From assembly GCA_047616645.1 (NCBI GenBank), contig JBLHIH010000090.1, positions 1 through 15,479 on the forward strand: a stretch of 15,479 nt of DNA, in the 5' to 3' direction. The translations under genes and the position numbers were made by a program. Below are positions 1-6,996 of the stretch, one piece after another. The notes beneath the pieces are model-generated. The model made no database searches. It was not told where the DNA came from and worked only from the letters and a program-made list of their open reading frames with translations. Position 1 is the stretch's first letter, and the number at the start of each line of letters is the position of its first letter. This DNA comes from JAHRVQ01 sp047616645. Its GTDB lineage: Bacteria; Pseudomonadota; Gammaproteobacteria; Pseudomonadales; Azotimanducaceae.

Positions 1-240
1 GGCTTTTATTAAGAGCAGCTAAGGGCTTTTATTAAGAGCAGCTAAGGGCTTTTATTAAGAGCAGCTAAGGGCTTTTATTAAGAGCAGCTAAGGGCTTTTT
101 ATTAAGAGCCGCTAAGGGCTTTTTATTAAGAGCCGCTAAGGGCTTTTTATTAAGAGCCGCTAAGGGCTTTTTATTAAGAGCCGCTAAGGGCTTTTATTAA
201 GAGCCGCTAAGGGCTTTTATTAAGAGCCGCTAAGGGCTTA
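1..240. repeat. Tandem minisatellite array, 23/24-bp unit, ten full copies plus a partial one
   Basis: Ten head-to-tail copies run from 1 to 234, and the first six bases of an eleventh follow before the match is lost. Each unit begins GGCTTTTATTAAGAGC. Copies 1-4 (1-92) are 23 bp with four T's and AGCAGC. Copies 5-8 (93-188) are 24 bp with five T's and AGCCGC. Copies 9-10 (189-234) are 23 bp with four T's and AGCCGC. Each unit can form a hairpin, GGCTTTT against AAGAGCC with a three-base loop and one wobble pair. There are no unique spacers, so it is not CRISPR. The array reaches the window edge and may continue upstream. It lies directly 3' of the lipoprotein gene, whose stop codon is in the last full copy. 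Function is unknown; possibilities are a multiplied 3' hairpin or slippage-prone filler. Confidence 0.95.
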
Positions 241-562
241 TCCTAGTTAATATTTGCTGGGTGCCGGTCAGTTGGTTTTGGTGAATCATTTCGTTTTTGT
301 TTGTAAAAGATATTGTGACTATCTGTGCACCACTATCAGTAAATATGAGTTGATCCCCTTCCAGTTTATAAGATACGGGGGCATTTTCTCCTATCTTCAC
401 CGTCGCTTCGCGGTATTCTATGACAATAGGAAAATCACCCACCTTAGATTGCCATTTACCTAGCATCTGTTCCGCTGTATTTGCCTTCATCGATAGACAA
501 GATTGCAATAGGGCTACGGCAAGCAATAGAATTAACTTGCGCACTTTTTGTGTATTTAACAT
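230..562 (-). CDS. Small predicted lipoprotein, lipocalin-like fold possible
   Basis: This encodes a 110-residue protein with a type II signal peptide: basic N-terminus (K6, R8, K9), hydrophobic stretch 10-19, and lipobox LQSC with the lipidated cysteine at residue 22. The mature part is about 88 residues. It has a GKW motif near its start followed by alternating polar and hydrophobic segments, which suggests a small beta-sheet or lipocalin-like domain. I do not recognise a named family. The start is the ATG at 562, because GGAG lies six bases upstream. The in-frame TTG at 574 overlaps that ribosome binding site and is rejected. A candidate promoter lies at 584-612. The TAG stop lies in the last full repeat of the adjacent array. 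Likely location is the inner leaflet of the outer membrane; function is unknown. Confidence 0.8.
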   Translation of the reverse strand: MLNTQKVRKLILLLAVALLQSCLSMKANTAEQMLGKWQSKVGDFPIVIEYREATVKIGENAPVSYKLEGDQLIFTDSGAQIVTISFTNKNEMIHQNQLTGTQQILTRISP

Positions 563-583
563 AGTAGTCTCCAAACTATAGGT

Positions 584-612
584 ATCATAACCCGAGATTC
601 CAGTACCCGCAA
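584..612 (-). promoter_or_regulatory. Candidate sigma70 promoter for the lipoprotein gene
   Basis: On the minus strand, TTGCGG (607-612) and TATGAT (584-589) are separated by 17 bases. The -10 matches five of six consensus bases and the -35 three of six. The predicted transcription start near 577 would leave a short leader before the ATG at 562. Confidence 0.4.
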
Positions 613-622
613 AGTTAGACTA

Positions 623-628
623 TATAAT
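623..628 (+). promoter_or_regulatory. Candidate -10 box for the methionine aminopeptidase gene
   Basis: A perfect TATAAT lies 25 bases before the ATG at 654. No good -35 element is present at standard spacing; TTCCAG at 598-603 is 19 bases away. It is divergent from and interleaved with the candidate promoter of the lipoprotein gene. Confidence 0.35.
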
Positions 629-653
629 AATATGCTGTCCAGAGGACAATGAT

Positions 654-1403
654 ATGACTATCGAAAACGAAAACGATCTACAAAAGCTAAGATCTATCGG
701 TCGAATCGTCTATGAAACGCTTATTCTCATGAGTAAGAAAATGGAAATAGGTATGACGACGTTAGAATTGGACAAAATTGGCCAAGAAAACCTAGACAAA
801 CATGGTGCTAAATCAGCACCCATGGTCACCTATGATTTCCCCGGGTACACCTGTATAAGCATAAATGAAGAAGCTGCCCACGGAATCCCTTCTAGTAGAA
901 TCATTGGTGCCGGAGATGTCGTTAACATAGATGTTTCTGCAGAGCTAGGTGGCTATTTTGGTGATACAGGAGGAACCTTTCTTCTACCTCCGATTGATCC
1001 AAAGATTGCTTATTTATGTCAGTCCACAAGAAAGGCGCTTAATAACGCCATGAAAGTAGCAAGAAGTGGCGCAAAGATAAACCTGATTGGACGAGCGATA
1101 GAGAGAACTGCAAAACAAACCGGTTTTAAGACATTACGAGATCTAGGCAGCCATGGCATTGGCCGAAGCTTACATGATGAACCAAGCTTCATTCCTAATT
1201 TTTATGATGCGGGAGACCAAAGAACGTTAAAGGAAGGTCAAGTCATCACAATAGAGCCATTTCTATCCACTAAAGCTGAGGAAACAGAAACAGAAGATGA
1301 TGGATGGACGCTAACCACTGGAATGGGTAATTATTCTGCGCAATATGAACATACCATGGTGATTACAAAAGGTAAGCCCTTGGTATTGACCACAATCTCA
1401 TGA
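654..1403 (+). CDS. map: Type I methionine aminopeptidase
   Basis: The enzyme removes the N-terminal methionine from new proteins in the cytoplasm. The 249-residue length fits type I enzymes (E. coli about 264), with no N-terminal extension. All five expected metal ligands are visible: D93 and D104 in NIDVSAELGGYFGDTGG, H167 in GSHGIGRSLHDEP, E201 in TIEPF and E232 in QYEHTM. The substrate-side histidine is H76 in AAHGIP. The start is supported by AGAGGA at 641-646, seven bases upstream. The gene stands alone here: divergent from the lipoprotein gene and convergent with the MFS gene. It is not next to rpsB, where one map gene often sits, and the sequence around residues 53-64 departs from E. 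coli Map, so it could be a second map paralogue rather than the housekeeping copy. Confidence 0.93.
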   Translation: MTIENENDLQKLRSIGRIVYETLILMSKKMEIGMTTLELDKIGQENLDKHGAKSAPMVTYDFPGYTCISINEEAAHGIPSSRIIGAGDVVNIDVSAELGGYFGDTGGTFLLPPIDPKIAYLCQSTRKALNNAMKVARSGAKINLIGRAIERTAKQTGFKTLRDLGSHGIGRSLHDEPSFIPNFYDAGDQRTLKEGQVITIEPFLSTKAEETETEDDGWTLTTGMGNYSAQYEHTMVITKGKPLVLTTIS

Positions 1404-1425
1404 GACAGATCCACGCTCTACTTGG

Positions 1426-1447
1426 AAAAAGGGGGTAATATGCCCCC
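1426..1447 (-). terminator. Rho-independent terminator of the MFS gene
   Basis: Read on the minus strand, GGGGG (1447-1443), a seven-base loop and CCCCC (1435-1431) are followed by TTTTT (1430-1426). It lies about 40 bp past the MFS stop. In the plus direction there is no good T run, so it serves map only weakly. Confidence 0.75.
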
Positions 1448-1488
1448 GAAGTTTCAATATCCAGCTTTTAAAAACGAAGCATGATGAC

Positions 1489-2727
1489 TTAAACAATGTG
1501 TTCCTGACAGCTAACATCATCGACATTCCTGATTAAACCCACTTCCCTCATAAGAGGAAGTAAGTACAAAACAATCAAGACGATAACTGCACCGCCGAGT
1601 AAACCCAAAGTTGTCTGCATACCTAGTTTTTCAATCAACAAACCCACAATTGGCCCTGTCACAATATATATTCCACGAAACATAAAAGACGTCATTGAAT
1701 TTGCTGTCGCCCTAAATCGACTAGGCACTCTTGAATTAAGCGCGTCGGTTAAAATGACTTGGTTTATTCCGCGGCTAATAAAAAATCCACTACATAGAAT
1801 AATACCGAGCCAACCTCCAGCACCTGCCATCCCAAAATAACCAACAATTGGTAATACGCCCATCACCAAAAGAATATTCTTGGTCCCTATCTTTTTTTCC
1901 ATCGACATACTGAACTTACTAGAAAGCGCAACTAACACACTAAATGCGGCCCAAAGTAAACCGAAAGCCGTTAACGGTATTCCTTGATCTTGCCAATAAG
2001 GTTGTAACATCCAGATAACATAAAAAGTTGCCAATCCAAAAAAAGTCATATTCAAACAAACCAATTGCAATAATCGATCCTGAAAAAATAAATGCTGAAC
2101 AACTTCTTTCATGTTATCTAAGTGCCTATTCGATTTCATTCTTTGAAATGGGGGTTCTACCAAGAATAAAGTAAGTAATAACGGCACCCATCCAAATATC
2201 GCATTAACAATGACAGTTACATCAAATGAAAAGGCAATAAGAAATCCACCCAACAGCGCAGCCATCCCCTCACCTATTGATTTTGCAAATCGCATGTTTG
2301 CAATACCCTTTGTTTTTTCTTTCGGGCTTTGTCCCAAGGCTTCCTGAGAATCATACAAGAGAGAAAGGTCAGCTCCTGACAAAAGACTTAAACCAATTCC
2401 TAACATGGCTTCAAACAATACTAATCCAGCAAAGTCATCCACAAAATATAAAAGAGAAAATCCAATACCATGGAATAAGCTACCCACTACCAAAGCATTT
2501 TTTCGCCCAAGGACATCAGCGATATATCCAGAAGGTATTTCGCAAATGACAACAACAGAGGCAAATATGGCCTGAAGGTAATAAACCTGAGTTAAAGACA
2601 ATCCTTTGGATGCGAAGAACGGCACGATCACAGGAAGTATGACCATGGACAACCAGAAAAAACTGAATACAAACAGCACCGGTATATTTCTTTGTAATTT
2701 TTCTCTATCTATTATTATCTGTTCCAT
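1489..2727 (-). CDS. MFS transporter, 12-TM efflux type
   Basis: This is an inner-membrane major facilitator superfamily protein of 412 residues with about twelve hydrophobic segments. The MFS loop 2-3 signature GYIADVLGRK sits between TM2 and TM3 at residues 67-76. A cytoplasmic central loop rich in charged residues separates the two halves. The overall pattern resembles drug or small-molecule/H+ antiporters, but the substrate cannot be read. Start choice: the longest frame opens at ATG 2775, but its AAAGGAG abuts the ATG with no spacer and would work poorly. The ATG at 2727 has GAAGG seven bases upstream and leaves a short polar N-terminus before TM1, so I prefer it; 2775 would add 16 residues. 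A terminator at 1426-1447 closes the gene. Upstream lies a 385-bp interval with a promoter and a terminator that may control it. Confidence 0.88.
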   Translation of the reverse strand: MEQIIIDREKLQRNIPVLFVFSFFWLSMVILPVIVPFFASKGLSLTQVYYLQAIFASVVVICEIPSGYIADVLGRKNALVVGSLFHGIGFSLLYFVDDFAGLVLFEAMLGIGLSLLSGADLSLLYDSQEALGQSPKEKTKGIANMRFAKSIGEGMAALLGGFLIAFSFDVTVIVNAIFGWVPLLLTLFLVEPPFQRMKSNRHLDNMKEVVQHLFFQDRLLQLVCLNMTFFGLATFYVIWMLQPYWQDQGIPLTAFGLLWAAFSVLVALSSKFSMSMEKKIGTKNILLVMGVLPIVGYFGMAGAGGWLGIILCSGFFISRGINQVILTDALNSRVPSRFRATANSMTSFMFRGIYIVTGPIVGLLIEKLGMQTTLGLLGGAVIVLIVLYLLPLMREVGLIRNVDDVSCQEHIV

Positions 2728-2811
2728 CTCGACACCTTCTTCATTAAAACGCGTAAACTTAATGTTTTTGTTCATCTCCTTTATTCATATAAATACTTAT
2801 TTTTGGCCAAA

Positions 2812-2846
2812 AAAAAGCCTCTAGTGGGTTGCAGTAGAGGCTTTTT
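2812..2846. terminator. Strong bidirectional intrinsic terminator upstream of the MFS gene
   Basis: A 12-bp perfect stem, AAAAAGCCTCTA (2812-2823) with TAGAGGCTTTTT (2835-2846), has an 11-base loop and A/T tracts on both sides, so it can stop transcription either way. No plus-strand gene ends here. On the minus strand it lies downstream of the MATE gene and only 36 bp before the first possible MFS start codon. It could end the MATE transcript, end a short intergenic RNA, or act as an attenuator for the MFS gene. Confidence 0.85.
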
Positions 2847-2855
2847 AACAATCTG

Positions 2856-2936
2856 TTATTTAGCGAACTCTAATGCAATCTCTTTCCCGTCATTCTCAAG
2901 TTCGTAGACGAGAGAGTAGTGGAGCAAGTATTTGTA
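2856..2936 (-). pseudogene. Short reading frame resembling the C-terminal tail of a lost gene
   Basis: Translated on the minus strand, this stretch gives 26 residues ending LVYELENDGKEIALEFAK before a TAA at 2856-2858. The strong terminator begins 10 bp later. It has no ATG and is preceded by an in-frame TGA at 2937-2939. The protein-like composition and the adjacent terminator suggest the end of a decayed gene, but a chance frame cannot be excluded. No family recognised. Confidence 0.2.
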
Positions 2937-3066
2937 TCAAGTACAAAACACGCAAGACAGACAGAGTGAACTGCGCCTTTTTGCGATTGATACATCGATT
3001 GATTTAAAAAATACTGAATCATAAAATTAGTTTGCTTATCATATAGTTCATTAAATTAAGTGGCGC

Positions 3067-3094
3067 ATATTACTCAGCTTAGATGCGATGTCAA
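3067..3094 (-). promoter_or_regulatory. Consensus-like sigma70 promoter in the MATE-MFS interval
   Basis: On the minus strand a perfect TTGACA (3089-3094) is followed after 16 bases by TAATAT (3067-3072), four of six matches to the -10 consensus. The start would be near 3060, giving a leader that runs into the terminator at 2812-2846. It lies about 65 bp past the MATE stop codon. Confidence 0.45.
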
Positions 3095-3160
3095 GTACAT
3101 CTTCACATCTAACGTATTGACTCGGGCGTCAGATAGACGTGTTTTAGGAGAAAATCCAAT

Positions 3161-4510
3161 TCACTTCCCAGGAGAATCAAGAGAAATTAACTTCCATCGG
3201 CCGGAACGAAATCGTCTTACCAATAAATATGCTTTTACGATATAGTCTCCAATCAGTGCTCCGTATATCCATACAACATCAAAACCCAAAAAAGTAAACA
3301 GAGCAGCAAGGCCAACTCGAACACCGATTAGGCCAACTAGCGTCGTAAAAAGTGGGTATCGTGTGTCTCCTGCCCCCCTTAGGCAACCGCCTACACTAAA
3401 CTCAATCGCCATAAGGGGTTGGGATATGCCTAAAATGTAAATAAAGATAACGGTTAATCGAACAACTTCATCATCATCGATTAAGAAGCGCGCAATGTCT
3501 TCAGCAAATATAACAATGACCAAACTCAATGCAACCATACTCGCAATGGCATAACCTGTTGCGCGCCAACCCTGCCTTTCAGCTTCAGCTGGATCCTCGG
3601 CGCCTAAGTGTTGCCCAACAAGCGTCGACCCGGCTATAGAAAAACCAAAGCCTACAACAAAAGACAATGACAAGATTTGAACACCGATGCCATAAGCTGC
3701 AAAGGGCGCAGTACCGTAATAGGCAACCAACCACAGAAAAGAGATAAACCCCAATTGAAAAACCAACTGTTCAATTCCTGCTGGATACCCTATGTCCGCC
3801 AACTTTCGCAAGCGTTTAGAGGTAAGGGATTTTAGACCACCTACTACAACAATTAATTTTCCACCATACCAAAGCGCAAGTAAGACGATAGCGCCGACTA
3901 AAATTGATAAGCCGTTTGCGATCGCTGCACCAGGCACGCCTAATGCTGGAAAACCATAACCGCCAAATACGAGTAAGTATGTCAAAACGATATTAACGAC
4001 ATTAGTAAGCGCACCAATCCACAATGGCGTGATTGTGTCTCCCGCCGCTCTTAATGCAGAAGATAAAATTAAATTTGTAGCAAAAGCAACATTGAAGAGA
4101 CTTAAATATTTTATGAAAATCGCAGCTTGTAGTGTAGTTTCTGGACCAAGCCCAAAAACACCGGCTATTTGCTCCGCGAAAAAGTAGCAGGGTATCGTAA
4201 TCAGAAATGCAACACCGTTTCCAAACCACAAGGATGCGCTTGTTATCATCGCGGCTTCTTCATAATCTTGTGCGCCCCAAGACCTTGCGACAAGTGCTGT
4301 TGTTCCAGCGGAAATTGCCATTAAAACAGCCTGAAGTGCAAAGAAGATTCTGTGCCCTGTGGTAACAGATGCAATAGCATCTGGTCCCAAGGTTCCGACG
4401 ATCTTAATACTCGCAATACCAATAACCGAAAAAAGTAAATTACTTAAAATTGCTGGCCAAGCCAGAGCCAAAATACTGAGCCTCGGTTTTGCGGAAGTGT
4501 CCTTATTCAT
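3161..4510 (-). CDS. MATE family efflux transporter (NorM/DinF-like)
   Basis: This inner-membrane protein of 449 residues has twelve predicted membrane segments in two related halves, as expected for MATE cation-coupled exporters. The family's duplicated loop is visible in both halves: RAAGDT at 154-159 and RGAGDT at 378-383. The segment with GVPGAAIANG near residues 191-200 is typical of the first half. Length fits the family (about 440-460). Likely role is Na+- or H+-driven export of cationic drugs or metabolites; the actual substrate is not readable. The ATG start is right for the family because TM1 begins at about residue 12, but no good ribosome binding site precedes it. It is divergent from the FAD oxidoreductase gene, sharing a 112-bp intergenic region. 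The nearest terminator lies more than 300 bp past its stop. Confidence 0.92.
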   Translation of the reverse strand: MNKDTSAKPRLSILALAWPAILSNLLFSVIGIASIKIVGTLGPDAIASVTTGHRIFFALQAVLMAISAGTTALVARSWGAQDYEEAAMITSASLWFGNGVAFLITIPCYFFAEQIAGVFGLGPETTLQAAIFIKYLSLFNVAFATNLILSSALRAAGDTITPLWIGALTNVVNIVLTYLLVFGGYGFPALGVPGAAIANGLSILVGAIVLLALWYGGKLIVVVGGLKSLTSKRLRKLADIGYPAGIEQLVFQLGFISFLWLVAYYGTAPFAAYGIGVQILSLSFVVGFGFSIAGSTLVGQHLGAEDPAEAERQGWRATGYAIASMVALSLVIVIFAEDIARFLIDDDEVVRLTVIFIYILGISQPLMAIEFSVGGCLRGAGDTRYPLFTTLVGLIGVRVGLAALFTFLGFDVVWIYGALIGDYIVKAYLLVRRFRSGRWKLISLDSPGK

Positions 4511-4622
4511 ACTGGGTATCGTGTCTTTCTAAAACGTGGAACAGCGGAATATCCCACTGAAGGTATAGTATAGTGTACAGCTAATCGATACGTAATTTGT
4601 CCTCAACAGGAATTCATTATAT
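4511..4622. promoter_or_regulatory. Divergent promoter region between the MATE and FAD oxidoreductase genes
   Basis: Both genes must start transcription within these 112 bp. Overlapping TATAGT-type hexamers at 4564-4574 could serve as a -10 on the plus strand and, as TATACT, on the minus strand. No clear -35 partner is visible. AGGA at 4608-4611 is the likely ribosome binding site of the plus-strand gene. Confidence 0.3.
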
Positions 4623-6191
4623 ATGAAAAAGTCAGCCATTATTGTAGGTGCTGGGCACAATGGGTTAGTTTGTGGTTGTTATCTTGCCAAAGCAGGTTGG
4701 GAGATCACGATACTTGAGCGTAGGCACATTGTTGGCGGAGCCGCGGTGACCGAAGAATTCCACCCTGGATTCAGAAATTCAGTGGCTAGTTATACCGTAT
4801 CGCTTTTACAGCCAAAAATAATTCGAGATCTACACTTAGAAAAGCATGGACTAAAACTACTCACTCGGAAGGTGAATAATTTTGTGCCCCAAGCAAATGA
4901 TGAATATCTTGCCTTTCGACCTGACTTTGCTCGCAATCAAGAGGAAGTGAAAAAGTTTTCTAAAAAAGATGCAGTGCAATTGGAAAGGTACTATCGGGAT
5001 CTGGATGCTATCGTTCCAGTGGTCAAAGACATGATGTACCAGACCCCCCTCGCTGTTATAGATGCTGGCTTTGGAGATTTTTTTAAGGCTTTTCAACTAA
5101 GCAGGTTATTTAGACAGTTAACGCATTACCAGAAAAGATTCTTAACTAAATTATTCACATTGAGTGCTGCAGAATTATTAGACGAATACTTTGAATCTGA
5201 TCCAGTTAAAGCACTGTTCGCTTTTGATGGGATAGTTGGACACTACGACAGTCCCTATGCCCCTGGCACGGCATATGTATTACTCCATCATCTACTTGGA
5301 GAGGTCAATGGCCAGGCTGGCGCATGGGGTCATGCAATAGGCGGAATGGGTGCCATCACGCAAGCAATGCAAAAGGAGGCCATAGCTTTGGGCATTAACA
5401 TTGAAACAGAGGCAGCTGTTGAACAAATTGTTGTCACTAACAACAAAGCTAAAGAAGTTATCTGCACTGATGGTCGAGAATTCTCAGCTGATATTGTCAT
5501 CGCTAACGTAAACCCAAAATTACTCTATCTCCACTTACTTAAACCAGAAGACCTAAATGAAGAGACCCTTCATCATTTTGAAAACTACAAATGTCAAAGC
5601 GGAACCTTTCGGATGAACGTCGCGCTTTCTGGGCTCCCGAAGTTCCCAGGATCGCCGCCAGAAGAAGTATTACAAGGTGGCATTATTCTGGCGCCAAACA
5701 TGGAATACATGGATCGTGCCTATCAAGATGCTCGTCAGTATGGTTGGTCAAAAAACCCCATCGTTGAAATACTAATCCCCAGTATTGTTGATGACTCACT
5801 TGCCCCCGAGGGACAACATGTTGCTAGCCTCTTCTGCCAGCAATTTGACCCCAAATTAGGTGAAGCCTGGTTAGAAAAAAGAGAACCAGCAGCAGATACC
5901 GTCATTGATACCGTTAACCAATACGCGCCTGGTTTTAAATCCCTCATCATCGCTCGACAAATTCACAGTCCCTATGATCTAGAACAAAAGTTTGGTCTTA
6001 TCGGCGGCGATATTTTCCACGGTAGACTCAGTTTAGACCAACTTTACTCAGCAAGGCCTATGCTGGGTATGGGACAGTACAAAACCGATATTGAAAGCTT
6101 ATATTTATGTGGTGCAGGGACGCATCCTGGCGGGGGTGTCAGTGGGATACCAGGTCACAATGCAGCGCGTGAAATACTCAAACAGGAATGA
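4623..6191 (+). CDS. FAD-dependent oxidoreductase, PYROXD2/phytoene desaturase (CrtI)-like
   Basis: This is a 522-residue flavoprotein of the CrtI/COG1233 superfamily. The N-terminal dinucleotide-binding fold is clear: hydrophobic strand, GAGHNG at residues 9-14, and an acidic ribose-binding residue in ILERR (E32), followed by GGAAVTEE. The C-terminal FAD-binding motif is also intact: LYLCGAGTHPGGGVSG, then GHNAAREIL. Length and middle region fit the bacterial relatives of human PYROXD2 better than true carotenoid desaturases, and no carotenoid genes (crtB, crtY) lie nearby, so I do not call it crtI. The substrate is unknown. AGGA 11 bases upstream supports the ATG. No N-terminal signal peptide is seen (the hydrophobic stretch is the Rossmann strand), so it is probably cytoplasmic or membrane-associated. 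Confidence 0.88.
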   Translation: MKKSAIIVGAGHNGLVCGCYLAKAGWEITILERRHIVGGAAVTEEFHPGFRNSVASYTVSLLQPKIIRDLHLEKHGLKLLTRKVNNFVPQANDEYLAFRPDFARNQEEVKKFSKKDAVQLERYYRDLDAIVPVVKDMMYQTPLAVIDAGFGDFFKAFQLSRLFRQLTHYQKRFLTKLFTLSAAELLDEYFESDPVKALFAFDGIVGHYDSPYAPGTAYVLLHHLLGEVNGQAGAWGHAIGGMGAITQAMQKEAIALGINIETEAAVEQIVVTNNKAKEVICTDGREFSADIVIANVNPKLLYLHLLKPEDLNEETLHHFENYKCQSGTFRMNVALSGLPKFPGSPPEEVLQGGIILAPNMEYMDRAYQDARQYGWSKNPIVEILIPSIVDDSLAPEGQHVASLFCQQFDPKLGEAWLEKREPAADTVIDTVNQYAPGFKSLIIARQIHSPYDLEQKFGLIGGDIFHGRLSLDQLYSARPMLGMGQYKTDIESLYLCGAGTHPGGGVSGIPGHNAAREILKQE

Positions 6192-6285
6192 CAGATTTGC
6201 AAAATGCATCTTTATCGGAAAAATACCATGATTTGTCAGAGATCAAACTATACTCATAGAATGTTACGCCAATGAAACTTATAGC

Positions 6286-6996
6286 TTGAATAAAAATATT
6301 CCCGAAATACTCATTGCTGACGATTCGCAATCTAATAGACTTTCCTTAGCCGCGGTGACAAGCGCGCTGGACGTTGACGTTCTTATTGCTAGGAGTGGCT
6401 TAGAAACCCTCAAAATCGCAGCAGATAAAATACCAGCGCTGATCATTCTTGATGTTGATATGCCGGACATGGATGGTTATCAAGTGATAAATCAACTATC
6501 TGGCAATAGCAGAACCAACAACATCCCCGTTATATTAATGGAGACAAATTTCGCCTCAAAAAAGGCCGGTCTCCACAGCAATTCTGTTTGGCCGACAGAA
6601 TTGTTATATAAACCCATCAATCCCATACAGCTTCAAAATAAAATGTCAGCGATCATGAAGTTAAATCAAATTCGAAGAGATGTGAGTACGATCCAAGAAT
6701 TTGAAGATGAAATGGGTGACAATGCTAATGAAGGTGTCGTTGGGATCGACTCACAGGGCCGAATTCGATATACAAATCCTTCAATGATCAAATTGCTTCA
6801 TACAAGATACAGTGAGCTTTTAGGGACAGGTTTAGAAAGCTTATTTGAAACAGACTTCCACGACACAGATCCAAAATGGAAAGAACACACTGTCGCAACT
6901 GCACTGGACGCAGGTAAAACGGTCAAGTCAAAAAAGCAGTTTTATGGACAAATGATGGTGGAAAAATCACCACCACCTTTCTTGCTGTGCCGCTAA
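6286..6996 (+). CDS. N-terminal REC-PAS part of a frame-split GGDEF/EAL regulator
   Basis: This is the first part of a gene that continues in the -1 frame to 8390. Residues 7-115 form a response-regulator receiver domain: acidic pair D12-D13, phosphorylatable D56 in LDVDMPDMDGY, and K109 in LYKPINP. The usual Thr/Ser switch position appears to hold Glu86. Residues from about 140 form a PAS domain, cut short when the frame runs out of homology and stops at 6996. The start is TTG at 6286, chosen because the REC fold begins at once; no upstream in-frame ATG exists and the ribosome binding site is poor. The weak start, the split frame and the missing terminal PAS strands suggest either a broken gene or expression via frameshifting. 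TATACT at 6249-6254 is a possible -10. The intended full product is about 701 residues. Confidence 0.8.
   Translation: MNKNIPEILIADDSQSNRLSLAAVTSALDVDVLIARSGLETLKIAADKIPALIILDVDMPDMDGYQVINQLSGNSRTNNIPVILMETNFASKKAGLHSNSVWPTELLYKPINPIQLQNKMSAIMKLNQIRRDVSTIQEFEDEMGDNANEGVVGIDSQGRIRYTNPSMIKLLHTRYSELLGTGLESLFETDFHDTDPKWKEHTVATALDAGKTVKSKKQFYGQMMVEKSPPPFLLCR
6930..6936 (+). promoter_or_regulatory. In-phase A AAA AAG slippery heptamer at the frame break
   Basis: Frame zero reads TCA AAA AAG here, so the heptamer is in exact -1 slippage phase, as in E. coli dnaX. A -1 shift gives the GGDEF-EAL frame, which is open from 6918. A GC-rich hairpin, TGGTGG (6956-6961) with CCACCA (6970-6975), lies about 19 nt downstream, farther than the usual 5-9 nt. 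It may instead mark a lost A in a homopolymer. Confidence 0.4.

Larger units (their letters stand above)
2812..3060 (-). ncRNA. Possible small RNA or 5' leader (about 250 nt) between the MATE and MFS genes
   Basis: The interval 2776-3160 has no convincing complete gene. It contains a minus-strand promoter-like sequence (3067-3094) and, about 250 nt later, the strong terminator at 2812-2846. Together these outline a discrete short transcript. Inside it is a six-base inverted repeat, TTTGTA/TACAAA (2931-2936 and 2942-2947), and a short minus-strand reading frame ending at 2856. No known RNA family was recognised. It may be a leader with an attenuator for the MFS gene, an independent small RNA, or debris of a lost gene. 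Confidence 0.3.

Noticed and set aside
1..240. CRISPR array
   Set aside because: Units are contiguous 23/24-bp copies with no unique spacers, and no cas genes are present.
254..463. Plus-strand frame opposite the lipoprotein gene
   Set aside because: Antisense shadow; the minus-strand frame has a signal peptide, lipobox, ribosome binding site and promoter.
1404..1488. Terminator dedicated to the methionine aminopeptidase gene
   Set aside because: The only hairpin here has its T run on the minus strand, so it fits the MFS gene.
3060..3245. Plus-strand 61-codon frame
   Set aside because: It starts at GTG, overlaps the 3' end of the MATE gene, has no ribosome binding site, and has no recognisable domain.
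4623..6191. Carotenoid phytoene desaturase (crtI)
   Set aside because: It shares the fold, but no other carotenoid genes are nearby and the sequence resembles PYROXD2-type relatives more.
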